Counted from the first letter of the stretch, positions 8,249 through 17,374 are shown. The stretch is 64,000 bases of DNA from Winogradskyella marina (GCF_015645385.1 NZ_JADOET010000001.1:496001-560000), one strand, 5' to 3'. The notes: generated from the sequence alone by a model not told the origin. Numbers and translations are program-made.

Positions 8249-9151
8249 TTAAATTCTGTTTAAAACAATAGAAACATCAATCAAAAGAATAGAAAAAACA
8301 CCTAGTACAATGATAATTTTTAAGATGTTATGAAGTATAAGATAATGATTCTTTTTATTGGATTTTAGCAGAATAATTAAATAAAGTAGCAACAACACAA
8401 TACTGAGATAAAAGAAATAGTACATGTGGCCAATTTTAAAAAATAGACTAAGCATAATTGCTGAAATTATAGTAGAAACACCAACAATAGTAAGCATTAA
8501 CTTAGATACCTTTTCTCCATAAACCACAGGAATTGTTCTATAATTTAGCGCTAAATCACCTTTTAAATTCTCTAAATCCTTAGTGAGTTCTCTCATGGAA
8601 ATGAGTAAAAACAGAAACAAACCATGAGCAAAAATTACGTTTTCAAAATTTTGGTAATAAATAAAAATGGCAAAAAATGGTGTCACTGTTAATATTGCAG
8701 ATACCATATTACCAACAATCGGCAACTTTTTTAAGCGATGTGAGTAAAACCAAATCGCAAAAATATACATTGAAAAAAATATGACGGCTTTAAAAGATAC
8801 ATAGCTTGCAAATACAACGGCTAAAAAATTAAGCACAAAGTAGAACGACAGTTTTGTGTTTTGACTAACCAAACGGTCTAGCATTGTTTTTCTAGGTTTG
8901 TTGATTAAATCTTTTTCGGAATCGTAAAAATTATTGATAATATAACCACCTGCAATGGTTGCTGAAGATGCTAAAACAAGCATTAATAAATTAAGGTCTA
9001 AAAGAACGTCCTTAGCTGGTTTATCGTGAGCAAAAATATAAATTGACGCTAAATATTGAGCAATTACAACAACTAGAATATTATAACCTCTTACTACAGA
9101 AAATAGGCTGAAAAATTTTAGAAGAATATGTTTCTGCCGTCTTGTAAGCAT
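8249..9151 (-). CDS. UbiA-family prenyltransferase
   Basis: 300 residues and strongly hydrophobic, with about eight predicted membrane helices. The first Asp-rich motif is NNFYDSEKD (residues 73-81) and the second is RELTKDLENLKGD (about 187-199), both Mg-diphosphate binding sites of UbiA enzymes. Genes in this operon position in flavobacteria are usually annotated geranylgeranylglycerol-phosphate geranylgeranyltransferase-like; the actual acceptor is unproven. It transfers a prenyl chain in the inner membrane. The neighbouring mevalonate kinase and mvaD supply isoprenoid precursors, so the context agrees. A short palindromic element separates it from the kinase gene. Confidence 0.8.
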   Translation of the reverse strand: MLTRRQKHILLKFFSLFSVVRGYNILVVVIAQYLASIYIFAHDKPAKDVLLDLNLLMLVLASSATIAGGYIINNFYDSEKDLINKPRKTMLDRLVSQNTKLSFYFVLNFLAVVFASYVSFKAVIFFSMYIFAIWFYSHRLKKLPIVGNMVSAILTVTPFFAIFIYYQNFENVIFAHGLFLFLLISMRELTKDLENLKGDLALNYRTIPVVYGEKVSKLMLTIVGVSTIISAIMLSLFFKIGHMYYFFYLSIVLLLLYLIILLKSNKKNHYLILHNILKIIIVLGVFSILLIDVSIVLNRI

Positions 9152-9167
9152 AACTACAATAGAAAAG

Positions 9168-9188
9168 ATCCTGACGTAATTTCAGGAT
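9168..9188. repeat. Palindromic element ATCCTGA/TCAGGAT
   Basis: A perfect 7-bp inverted repeat (9168-9174 and 9182-9188) followed by GACA sits between the kinase stop and the UbiA start. The layout, stem then TGACA, resembles the dispersed palindromic repeats elsewhere in the window. Confidence 0.5.
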
Positions 9189-9196
9189 GACATACA

Positions 9197-10126
9197 TCAA
9201 AAATTATAAACGACTTCTAACTTCTGACCTTTTAGCGCTTCACGTGCTTTATCGATGTTTTCAGTAAACCCTAATATGTAACCTCCTCCGCCAGAGCCAC
9301 AAAGCTTTAAGTAATAATCGTTAGTGTCCAAGCCATTTTTCCATAATTCATGAAACTGAGTTGGGATCATAGGTTTAAAATTGTTCAAAACAACTTTAGA
9401 TAATTGCTTGGTGTTTTTAAATAATGATTTCATATCACCCTTTAAAAAGTCATCAACACAAGCATCTGTATGTTTTATAAACTGATCTTTAAGCATGCTA
9501 CGGAAACCTTCATTTTTCATATTTTCCATAAAAATACTGACCATTGGCGCCGTTTCTCCAACAATACCACTATCTAATAAAAAGACCGCTCCTTTTCCAT
9601 CTGCCTGTTGAGACGGAATACCAGTCGCTTCAATATTATCTTTAGAATTTATTAAAATGGGAAGGCTTAAATAACTGTTCAATGGATCTAATCCTGAAGA
9701 TTTACCATGAAAAAACGATTCCATCGCCGAAAAAATACGTTTTAATCGCAACAGTTTCTCACGAGTTAAATTCTCTAAAACCGTTATTTTATCGCTTGCA
9801 TATTTATCGTAAATAGCAGCAACTAGTGCTCCACTACTTCCTACTCCATAGCCCTGAGGAATAGATGAATCGAAGTACATACCATTGTCAACATCATTTT
9901 GCAATGTACCGATATCAAAGCTTACTAAATCTTTATCCAAACTGTTTAAATAGGTTGCAAAACGTTTTAAACTTTCGTTAGAATTCTGCGCTTCTTTTGA
10001 AGGATTTTCACCTCTTTTAAGTGCCCCATTATAAAAGTTATAAGGAATAGATAAGCCTTTAGAATCTTTGATGATTCCGTATTCGCCAAACAAAAGTATT
10101 TTAGAATAAAATAGTGGTCCCTTCAT
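9197..10126 (-). CDS. GHMP kinase, probable mevalonate kinase
   Basis: 309 residues. The GHMP ATP-binding motif is PQGYGVGSSGAL at residues 90-101, with an N-terminal SKILLFGEYGII strand and the C-terminal glycine-rich motif KLCGSGGGGYILGF. This is the usual length for the family. Placement two genes after mvaD and before UbiA supports mevalonate (or phosphomevalonate) phosphorylation in the mevalonate pathway. Which of the two substrates it uses cannot be settled from sequence. It is cytoplasmic and likely co-transcribed from the mvaD promoter. Confidence 0.8.
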   Translation of the reverse strand: MKGPLFYSKILLFGEYGIIKDSKGLSIPYNFYNGALKRGENPSKEAQNSNESLKRFATYLNSLDKDLVSFDIGTLQNDVDNGMYFDSSIPQGYGVGSSGALVAAIYDKYASDKITVLENLTREKLLRLKRIFSAMESFFHGKSSGLDPLNSYLSLPILINSKDNIEATGIPSQQADGKGAVFLLDSGIVGETAPMVSIFMENMKNEGFRSMLKDQFIKHTDACVDDFLKGDMKSLFKNTKQLSKVVLNNFKPMIPTQFHELWKNGLDTNDYYLKLCGSGGGGYILGFTENIDKAREALKGQKLEVVYNF

Positions 10127-10161
10127 GTATTAATGAATAATTAATAATGCAAAGTTAACAA

Positions 10162-10509
10162 TTAATCTTTAGATGATTTTACAATACTAACTAATAATCG
10201 TAACATTTCCTGCGATTTAGGTTTAAATTTATCAAATTCTTCTTTATTTAAATAATTTGTAGCATACAGTAAATCTATCCAATAATCTGTTTCATTGGCT
10301 TCTTTTAGGCTAATTGACATTTTGTTTATAAAGTCTGGTTTACTTTGTGCAAACTCCGCTTCTCTTACGTTAGCACCGATGGATGTACCGGATTTTAGTA
10401 GTTGCCTCGACATTACATACTCCTTTTTATTGTAAGCTAATTCTTTATAAACGTTAACAATATCAACTGCAAAATCGAAGCTTTTTTCTTTTATAATATT
10501 TGGTTTCAA
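10162..10509 (-). CDS. Four-helix-bundle protein (23S rRNA intervening-sequence protein family)
   Basis: 115 residues with the family signature SRQLLKSGTSIGANVREAE (residues 35-53) and ISLKEANETDYWIDLLY. The protein is almost wholly helical. Members of this family occur inside 23S rRNA intervening sequences and as free genes in many Bacteroidota; their function is unknown. Here it is inserted between mvaD and the kinase gene of a mevalonate operon with a 35-bp gap to the kinase, and no rRNA is nearby. Confidence 0.8.
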   Translation of the reverse strand: MKPNIIKEKSFDFAVDIVNVYKELAYNKKEYVMSRQLLKSGTSIGANVREAEFAQSKPDFINKMSISLKEANETDYWIDLLYATNYLNKEEFDKFKPKSQEMLRLLVSIVKSSKD

Positions 10510-10568
10510 AATAAATGAATTAAATTAAACTCAGTTAAGATAAGTTTTTAATTCTTCATTATTACTTC

Positions 10569-11711
10569 TTAATTTTTAATTGGTGTAGCTCCTTTTCCAA
10601 TTTGATCGCAAATAAAATGCCCGTTTTGGCAATAGTTAGCTAATTCATTCTTAATGAATTGTAAAATAGATGCTTTTTCATTTTCAGGATATAATACATG
10701 AACATTAGCTCCGGCATCGAGTGTAAAACACACTTTTGAACCAGTTTTAAGTCTATAAGTCCAAATTTTATTGATGATTTCTAAGGTGTTCGGCTTCATT
10801 AAAATAAAATAAGGCATACTCGTCATCATCATAGCATGAAGGGTTAAAGCTTCACTTTCTACAATTTTTATAAATTCATTTAAATCACCTGAAGCCAAAA
10901 TAGTTTTCAGCTTAGCCAAATTATCATGTGCTTGCGAAAAACGTTCTGTTGCAAACGGATGACCATACATTAATTGATGACCAACGGTACTACTCACTTG
11001 TTTTTCACCTTTATCGACTAACAAAATAGTGTCTTGATAATTATTGAAGTTTGAATGTACTTCGCCTTCAAATTTTACTCCGTATAAATCTGAACTTTCA
11101 GGAATACTCTCGTTTTGTCCCCAAACAACAAGCTCACCTTCTATGCTTCTGCAGGCGCTTCCTGAGCCTAAACGTGCTAAGAATGAGGCTTTTTGATTGA
11201 AGTAAGACTTCTCGACTGCGCTCGAAGCGACATTGTCTGTCAGTATATATTCAATACTCATTAAACACAAAGCAATAGCACTCATACCAGAAGCTGAAGA
11301 CGCAATACCAGAACTGTGAGGAAATGTGTTTGAAGTCTCAATTTTGAAATGATAATCCTTCAAGAATGGCATATATTTTTCAATGCGCTCAAAAAAGGTT
11401 TGAATTTTTGGTTCGAAGGCTTCATTTTTTTTACCTTCAAAATAAACATCGAAACTAAAACCTGTTGTCATCTTGAGCCTGTCGACTTCGCTCAAGACAA
11501 GCTGCGTCGAAAGATTCTTCTTTGTATACGTGACTTCTGTAATGGTTTTACAATCTGAAAGTGTGAAACTAATAGACGGATTTTCTGGAATTTGATGTTC
11601 CTTTTTCCCCCAATATTTCACCAATGCAATATTACTTGGCGACTCCCATTTTACGGAACCATTTTCTATATTAGAGTTGTATGATTTAAGGATAAAATCT
11701 TGTTCAGTCAT
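10569..11711 (-). CDS. mvaD: Diphosphomevalonate decarboxylase with two in-frame palindromic inserts
   Basis: 380 residues. Family motifs are SNIALVKYWGKK (27-37), NPSISFTL, FPHSSGIASSASGMSAIAL (130-148), LARLGSGSACRS (178-189) and TLDAGANVHVLYP. It converts mevalonate diphosphate to isopentenyl diphosphate in the cytoplasm. Two stretches read from dispersed palindromic DNA repeats interrupt otherwise family-like sequence: about residues 66-83 (TQLVLSEVDRLKMTTG) and about 157-170 (LTDNVASSAVEKSY). Both keep the frame, so the gene may still be active, with surface loops lengthened. It is the first gene of the operon, with a TATCTTTG element 17 bases upstream. Confidence 0.88.
   Translation of the reverse strand: MTEQDFILKSYNSNIENGSVKWESPSNIALVKYWGKKEHQIPENPSISFTLSDCKTITEVTYTKKNLSTQLVLSEVDRLKMTTGFSFDVYFEGKKNEAFEPKIQTFFERIEKYMPFLKDYHFKIETSNTFPHSSGIASSASGMSAIALCLMSIEYILTDNVASSAVEKSYFNQKASFLARLGSGSACRSIEGELVVWGQNESIPESSDLYGVKFEGEVHSNFNNYQDTILLVDKGEKQVSSTVGHQLMYGHPFATERFSQAHDNLAKLKTILASGDLNEFIKIVESEALTLHAMMMTSMPYFILMKPNTLEIINKIWTYRLKTGSKVCFTLDAGANVHVLYPENEKASILQFIKNELANYCQNGHFICDQIGKGATPIKN
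11207..11235. repeat. Palindromic repeat inside mvaD (copy 2)
   Basis: CTTCTCGACTGCGCTCGAAG followed by CGACATT: arms CTTC/GAAG and TCGA/TCGA pair around a short core. It is close to the intergenic repeats at 23644 and 37873 (TTCGACTG, GCTCA, then TGACA). It encodes in-frame residues of mvaD. Confidence 0.65.
11468..11512. repeat. Palindromic repeat inside mvaD (copy 1)
   Basis: CTTGAGC (11472-11478) pairs with GCTCAAG (11490-11496) around a GTCGAC palindrome, followed by a second TCGA-containing segment. The same kind of element occurs between genes in many Bacteroidota genomes. Here it is inside the mvaD coding frame. Confidence 0.65.
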
Positions 11712-11716
11712 TGCTT

Positions 11717-12251
11717 TTAAATATCTGACAAAGATAAGAGTTTTACCATTGTTTTATAGTTTCTGGCCGTAGCATTGACATTAAGTTTTTTTTCGAAGAC
11801 ATTTAAATTAAATTTTGATTGGCCATATCCATTTTCACAGTGCAAATAAATACAATCGTTAAGAATTACATAGTCATCATTTGGGTACCTTTTTTGAGAC
11901 ACCTCTTGTAGTCGCTTTTTATCTGGAATTTCACTCAACAGTATAAAATAGCTTTCAATCTTTTTATTTTCAGCAAATGGACAGTTATTAAAAATAGTGC
12001 TTAATTCTTCTCGGGTTTTTACCAAAACTGGCACTTCAAATTCAAAACGGTCTAAAATTGTGTTTTGAATTTTATTTTCTAACACTTTTGCACCATTAGT
12101 TGCAGATTGAAAAATAACATTTCCACTTTGAATGTATGTTTTTACGTTTTCAAAACCAGATTTCGTTAATAATTCTCTCAAAACTGCCATCTGCACTTTG
12201 TTATGCCCTCCAACATTTATACCTCTTATAAAGTGCTATGTACGCAATCAT
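11717..12251 (-). pseudogene. DUF1697 protein gene with a frameshift near its start
   Basis: The main frame (from 12196) gives 159 residues beginning MQMAVLRELLTKSGFENVKTYIQSGN, but DUF1697 proteins normally begin about 18 residues earlier with a pattern like YIALIRGINVGGHN. That segment is present here in two frames: ATG ATT GCG TAC ATA GCA CTT (from 12251) then, one base shifted, ATA AGA GGT ATA AAT GTT GGA GGG CAT AAC. One extra base in the AAA run at 12230-12232 (plus strand) breaks the frame. The rest of the gene is intact. Either a recent inactivating indel, a sequencing error, or use of a downstream start. DUF1697 function is unknown. Confidence 0.75.
11729..11736 (-). promoter_or_regulatory. 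-7 promoter element (TATCTTTG, reverse strand) for the mvaD operon
   Basis: Exact TAnnTTTG match on the reverse strand, 17 bases before the mvaD start codon. It lies inside the 3' end of the upstream DUF1697 gene. It supports the mvaD start and independent transcription of the isoprenoid operon. Confidence 0.45.
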
Positions 12252-12377
12252 TAGTTTATTATTGTAACGTTGAAGACACAAATATAACATCAATTTGTAT
12301 TTAACCACATCACCTCAAAAAACCCCACGAAACACAAATAAATCCGACAAAACGAGTCTTGTTTTATAAATAAAGCG

Positions 12378-12385
12378 TAGATTTA
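12378..12385 (+). promoter_or_regulatory. Candidate -7 element (TAGATTTA) for the histidine kinase gene
   Basis: TAGATTTA has one mismatch to TAnnTTTG, with a TTG 16 bases upstream as a candidate -33 element, and lies 20 bases before the ATG. Position and spacing are plausible; the match is imperfect. Confidence 0.3.
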
Positions 12386-12405
12386 CCGCATTAATAGTCT
12401 ATACC

Positions 12406-14682
12406 ATGTGTTTCCCCAAATCGAACACTGTTATTATTTTGTTTATAGTCTTAATTACTAATGGATTTGTAGCTAAAGCGCAAGATTCCTTAATAAACAT
12501 TGATAGCAGTTCTTGTACTTTTGACAGTTACAAACTGGATTTACTCGTTAAAAACGATAGTCTTTATCAAGCCACGATTCTTCTTAATGACGCCATAAGT
12601 TTTTCTAAAAAATACAATCTCAAAAATACAGAAGCTATTGCTAGCAATGCACTAGGCAAAGTTTTGACGAAAATGTCTAATTTTAAAAAAGCTGAAAAAT
12701 ACCATAACACAGCATTAAAAATCTTTGATTCTCTACAAAATCAGAAAGGAATAGATCTTTCATATTCGGGTTTACTAAACACATATGTTTCGGGCAAAAA
12801 TTATCCCAAATTCGATAGTTTATATCCCATAGCGCAAGCCGTATCTAAAACACTAAAAAGTGAAATCTACTTTATAAATCTTGAAAACAAAATAAGAAAA
12901 GACTATTACAGTTTTGATAATGCATCTATGTTAGCCTCAAGTACCTTTGGCTTAGACACCTTAAAAAACACTAATTTTGACAGCTTAAATTATTCTAAAA
13001 ACTATAGAATTAAGAATTTAAAACAGAATTTATTTCAATCTTTTCAATACTTCAATGCCATAGCAGGTATTAAAGTCACTAATTTTAAAGACGCTGATTA
13101 CGAACCTCTTTTTGCAATTAATGAAAAAGCATTAGAAGCTTCTATTTCTAAGGATGTTAGATCCTACAGAAAATTGGCATCTTTAAATTATTACAAATAT
13201 TTGTATTACACCAATAGCAAGAAAAATTTAGATTCTGCTAATAAATACCTTTTAAAATCTGATACTTATAAATACAGAGCATTAGATAATGTTGAACAAC
13301 AAAGCCGTAGAAATGGGGAGCTCGTTTATAAAATTATAAATGCAGAGCAAGAATTAGCGCGCTTACATGAAACCCGTATAAAAGAAGCACAAAACTCACA
13401 AATATTCTTAAAAAGTACCATTATTATGAGTGTTACTTTGGCTATAATATTAACCGTTTTTTACTTTTATTTTAAAGCTAGAAAGAATATTGTAACGATT
13501 AATAAAGCCTTAAAAGCTTCAAACTCTAAACTTATTTCAATAGATAAAGACAGGCTAGAATTTTTCTCAATACTCAGTCATGAATTACGTACACCAATTT
13601 ATGGCATAAGTGGTTTAGCAACACTAATAGATCAAGAAAATGATAACATTAAAAAACAGTCGTATTTAGATTCATTAATATCATCAAGCAACTATTTATC
13701 TATTTTAATTGATAACATTTTACAAGCAAATAGGTTAAAATTTGAAGACAAGAACTTACGATTAAAACCAGATAAAATAGAAAAAATTGTACGGCATGTC
13801 GTAAGTACAATTGCCGTTGCAGCTAAAAATAAAGGTTTAGATCTTCATTTTTATATAGATGAGTCTGACGAACATGAATATGTACTCGTAGATAAAGTAG
13901 CTTTTAGTCAAATCTTAATCAACTTGGCATACAATGCGATTAGATACACCAAAAAAGGTCATGTTTCTATTAATGTTTTTGAAAAAAGCCGAACAGATAA
14001 CGATATTACGTTACGCTTTGAAGTTAAAGACTCTGGTATTGGTATAAAAGAAGAACACCGCTCTGTTGTTTTCAGTGCTTTTGAAAACAAGACGTTTTTA
14101 AATAAAAATAGCAGTGGTTCTGGACTAGGACTGTATATTGTAAAGACCTTATTAAAGAGTCATAATTCTGATATCGATTTTACATCGACACCAAACAAAG
14201 GGACTTGTTTTTTCTTTGATATAACATTTCAACTCTCATTGGCAGCAAAAAATGAAAGTTCAAGTGCGATATCACCAAAAAGAGACATCCATGTTTTAAT
14301 CGTTGACGACAACAAAATTAACCTATTAATCACAAAAAAGAACATCGAAAAAATAGAAGGTTACACGTGTCAAACCATATCTAATGGTAGGGAAGCCATA
14401 TCTATTGTGAAGGAAAAAGATTTTGATCTAATTTTAATGGATATTAACATGCCAGATATGGATGGCTACGAAGTTACGAAACATATAAGAATGTTTAATC
14501 CTCATATTCCTATTTTGGCACTGACAGCATTAAACTCTAATGAAATTTCTACAAAAGCTGAAGCCGCTGGTATCGACCAAATTGTAACAAAGCCCTATAT
14601 TTTTGACGATTTTAAAGCCATTATTACATCTTATGGCAATAAACAAAATCAGTGTAACATTATAGATACTGAAGCAATATAA
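12406..14682 (+). CDS. Hybrid sensor histidine kinase / response regulator with TPR-like sensor
   Basis: 758 residues. A signal sequence (to about 25, VAKAQ), a periplasmic helical repeat region resembling TPRs (about 50-320), one membrane helix (about 334-356), and a cytoplasmic kinase: HisKA with phospho-accepting His392 in FFSILSHELRTPIYG, HATPase motifs NLAYNAIRYT (506-515), DSGIGI (542-547) and GSGLGLYIV (571-579). A receiver domain follows, with LIVDDN (631-636), phospho-acceptor Asp679 in LILMDINMPDMDG, LTA and VTKPY. No output domain is attached, so a phosphorelay partner lies elsewhere. The signal sensed is unknown. It overlaps the convergent flavoprotein gene by 34 bp. Confidence 0.88.
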   Translation: MCFPKSNTVIILFIVLITNGFVAKAQDSLINIDSSSCTFDSYKLDLLVKNDSLYQATILLNDAISFSKKYNLKNTEAIASNALGKVLTKMSNFKKAEKYHNTALKIFDSLQNQKGIDLSYSGLLNTYVSGKNYPKFDSLYPIAQAVSKTLKSEIYFINLENKIRKDYYSFDNASMLASSTFGLDTLKNTNFDSLNYSKNYRIKNLKQNLFQSFQYFNAIAGIKVTNFKDADYEPLFAINEKALEASISKDVRSYRKLASLNYYKYLYYTNSKKNLDSANKYLLKSDTYKYRALDNVEQQSRRNGELVYKIINAEQELARLHETRIKEAQNSQIFLKSTIIMSVTLAIILTVFYFYFKARKNIVTINKALKASNSKLISIDKDRLEFFSILSHELRTPIYGISGLATLIDQENDNIKKQSYLDSLISSSNYLSILIDNILQANRLKFEDKNLRLKPDKIEKIVRHVVSTIAVAAKNKGLDLHFYIDESDEHEYVLVDKVAFSQILINLAYNAIRYTKKGHVSINVFEKSRTDNDITLRFEVKDSGIGIKEEHRSVVFSAFENKTFLNKNSSGSGLGLYIVKTLLKSHNSDIDFTSTPNKGTCFFFDITFQLSLAAKNESSSAISPKRDIHVLIVDDNKINLLITKKNIEKIEGYTCQTISNGREAISIVKEKDFDLILMDINMPDMDGYEVTKHIRMFNPHIPILALTALNSNEISTKAEAAGIDQIVTKPYIFDDFKAIITSYGNKQNQCNIIDTEAI

Positions 14683-15866
14683 GCACCTGTCCATGCATTC
14701 TGGAAGTTAAATCCACCTGTTACTGCATCTACATTAATAACTTCACCTGCAAAATACAAGTTAGGAATACGTTTACTTTCAAAGGTTTTAAAATTCACTT
14801 CTTTTAAGTCTACTCCTCCTGCAGTTACAAACTCATCTTTAAACGTGCTTTTTCCTGTCACCTGAAAAACAGCACTAGTTAATTGATTTGCCAAAGCCTC
14901 TAATTGCTGCTTATTTAAATCAGCCCAACGTTTAAAATCTTCAATATCTGACGCTAAAACCAACTGCTTCCAAAGACGTTTTGGTAAATTGAACTGTGTT
15001 AATTTAACAACCGTTTTTTTAGCGAATTCCTGTTTATAATCTTTAAGTTGGTTTAAACAGGTCTCAAAATCTAATTGAATAAAATTGATTTCTATTTTAA
15101 AATTATAATTCAATTTTGCCAATTCTACAGCCCCAAAAGCTGACAGTTTTAAAATTGCTGGTGCACTCATACCAACATGTGTGATTAACAATGGACCGTT
15201 AGATTCTAAATCGGTTCCAACCACTTTAATTTCTACATTTTGTGCAACAACACCTGGAATATCCTTTATACGTTTATCTTTTATATCGAAAGTAAAAAGA
15301 GAAGGCACTGGCTGAATAATTGTGTGTCCTAAATCTTCTAATAGATTCCAGATTTTAGGATTGCTTCCTGTGGTAATTAATAGTTTTTCAGATTGAAAAC
15401 CTCCTTGAGATGTTTCAATTTTAAAGCCATGCTCTAAAGCTTCAATTGATTTTACAGAGTGATTATACAGGACCTCAACCTTATGCTTTTCGGCTTCATG
15501 TAAAAAACAATCGATAATAGTTTGAGAAGAGTTTGAAACAGGAAACATTCTTCCGTCTTCTTCAATTTTCAATTCAACTCCCCGTTCTTCAAACCATGCA
15601 ATAGTATCACCTGTCATAAAACTATGAAAAGGCCCTAAAAGTTCTTTTTCGCCTCTTGGGTAATTTAAAACTAATTCCGACGGTATAAATTCGGCATGCG
15701 TTACATTGCATCGTCCACCTCCAGAAATTTTCACTTTTTGCAAGCCTTCTTTCCCACGTTCTAAGAGTGCTACTGATAATTCCGGATGTTGTTCTGCAAT
15801 GTTAATGGCTGCGAAAAAGCCTGCTGCTCCTCCACCAACTATGATGATATCTTTGTGATTAAACAT
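14649..15866 (-). CDS. HI0933/YhiN-family FAD-dependent flavoprotein
   Basis: 405 residues. The FAD-binding motif is IIIVGGGAAGFFAA (GxGxxG at 11-16), then KVKISGGGRCNVTH (about 45-58), characteristic of the HI0933-like family, and a C-terminal FAGEVINVDAVTGGFNFQNA that completes the FAD site. Length is typical. It is a cytoplasmic oxidoreductase whose substrate is not established for the family. Its 3' end overlaps the 3' end of the histidine kinase gene on the other strand by 34 bp. Confidence 0.85.
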   Translation of the reverse strand: MFNHKDIIIVGGGAAGFFAAINIAEQHPELSVALLERGKEGLQKVKISGGGRCNVTHAEFIPSELVLNYPRGEKELLGPFHSFMTGDTIAWFEERGVELKIEEDGRMFPVSNSSQTIIDCFLHEAEKHKVEVLYNHSVKSIEALEHGFKIETSQGGFQSEKLLITTGSNPKIWNLLEDLGHTIIQPVPSLFTFDIKDKRIKDIPGVVAQNVEIKVVGTDLESNGPLLITHVGMSAPAILKLSAFGAVELAKLNYNFKIEINFIQLDFETCLNQLKDYKQEFAKKTVVKLTQFNLPKRLWKQLVLASDIEDFKRWADLNKQQLEALANQLTSAVFQVTGKSTFKDEFVTAGGVDLKEVNFKTFESKRIPNLYFAGEVINVDAVTGGFNFQNAWTGAYIASVSIMLH

Positions 15867-15919
15867 TAAACGAATTTAGACATGTTAAGGTTTGTTACAT
15901 AACAGCGCAAATTAGGCAA

Positions 15920-17266
15920 TTAAACTTCAAAATTATGGTCAGATGGATTTACATTTTTAAGTTTAGTAATATATGATTTTATCAGCTCAATATCTCGCTC
16001 GTTATTATGATTGTTTAAAGCATCTTTTTTTAGATTGATCACTTCCTTTATGATGGCTTCTTTGTAGTTCTCATTTAATACATTGTTCTGTTGCAATAAA
16101 TACTTAAACATTATGAATAGTTTTTGAACCACTATAATATCGTGCTTACTATAAGTTCTTAACGCAGCCATAACGTTGTATAGCAATTCTTCATAACTAA
16201 CCGTATTTATATGAATAAGTGCTTTATCATCTTCATTAAAATAAAAGCTTTGGTCTTTCTTACGCATTCGCAATGCAAATAGTTCTGTAAGGTAATCTAT
16301 TGCATTAATGCATGTTCCAGGATCATTAATTCCTGGCGACATCGCTTTTAAGGCAATTTCTGTAATTTGTTTAAAAGCAAGAATGTAGTTGTCTTCTATA
16401 ATTTCGTTATTAGAAAAGGTGATGGTTGCTAAAAGTTCCTCTTCTAACTCCTTATCGTCTTCAATATCATCATTAGCATCATTAACATCGCCTTTATACC
16501 TAAGAACAGGAATACCTTCTAAAATATACGCTCCTTTTATGGGAACAATTTCTATTATTAAATTATGATCTTCAGCCAATTCTGCCATGGCTTTTAAACT
16601 CACATCTTGCATATAGCCAGTTCTATCAGACATAATAGGTTTCCAGTCTGAAGTGTCCTCAAAACGAGTATCAGTATGTTTTTCGGCTTCTACCAACTTC
16701 TCTAGCCGCGCTTTAGATTTTTTAAAAATTTTATCCATTATGGTATTGACTTGAATTTCTTGAGAAATGGAATGAATAAAATAGATAAAAGCTCCTAAAC
16801 TGAAGGTCATAAAAATAATACCCAATAACACCGAAAAACCTGGCATTTGGTATTTATCACCTTGAGGTGTAATAGATACTAAAGTAAAAATGCAGTAAAG
16901 CAATGTGGAATTATAAATTCCTAAAATGATTTGATGCCTTCGATTAGAAATCAATCCTGGTAGCACTCTTGGTGAAAAATTACTTGACGCTTGATTAAGT
17001 AGTATCATCACCAATGAAAAGCTAAACACCATAATTGAAATAAGACCTGCAATAAAGGTGGTTAATAAGCTTCTTGCCGTTTCTGTATTATTAACAACTA
17101 AAATTGGTGCGTTTTCCACGAGGTATTTAGAAATGCCAATGCTTTCTAAATAGATCATAAAAAAGGCAAAAACCAATCCAAACAGACTAATTATGGATGG
17201 ATAAAAGGCAATATTACTTTCTAACTTATCTAATGATTTTAGGATTTTGTAGATGTACTTCTTCAC
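15920..17266 (-). CDS. DUF2254 membrane protein
   Basis: 448 residues. Four hydrophobic segments in the first 175 residues (around 20-40, 68-90, 113-130 and 143-165) include the conserved run LISIMVFSFSLVMILLNQAS, typical of DUF2254. The remainder is a soluble domain with MSPGINDPGTCINAIDYL, also characteristic of this family. Function is unknown; some relatives are predicted membrane channel-like proteins. It has no obvious operon partner; the egtD gene ends about 110 bp away in the same direction. Confidence 0.8.
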   Translation of the reverse strand: MKKYIYKILKSLDKLESNIAFYPSIISLFGLVFAFFMIYLESIGISKYLVENAPILVVNNTETARSLLTTFIAGLISIMVFSFSLVMILLNQASSNFSPRVLPGLISNRRHQIILGIYNSTLLYCIFTLVSITPQGDKYQMPGFSVLLGIIFMTFSLGAFIYFIHSISQEIQVNTIMDKIFKKSKARLEKLVEAEKHTDTRFEDTSDWKPIMSDRTGYMQDVSLKAMAELAEDHNLIIEIVPIKGAYILEGIPVLRYKGDVNDANDDIEDDKELEEELLATITFSNNEIIEDNYILAFKQITEIALKAMSPGINDPGTCINAIDYLTELFALRMRKKDQSFYFNEDDKALIHINTVSYEELLYNVMAALRTYSKHDIIVVQKLFIMFKYLLQQNNVLNENYKEAIIKEVINLKKDALNNHNNERDIELIKSYITKLKNVNPSDHNFEV

Positions 17267-17374
17267 GCTTGAGAATTATAAAACTTATTGATATTGAAAA
17301 ATTTTCAATTCAAGCTTAAGAAACACATTTATAAGCTAATCACTTAACCCATACGCATTAGGTTTTAGTCGGTA

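Noticed and set aside
11349-11558. Forward frame of 69 codons across mvaD, with a peptide run HLEPVDFAQDKLRRK
   Set aside because: Antisense to mvaD; the peptide is just the palindromic repeat read on the other strand, a common artefact in Bacteroidota annotations.
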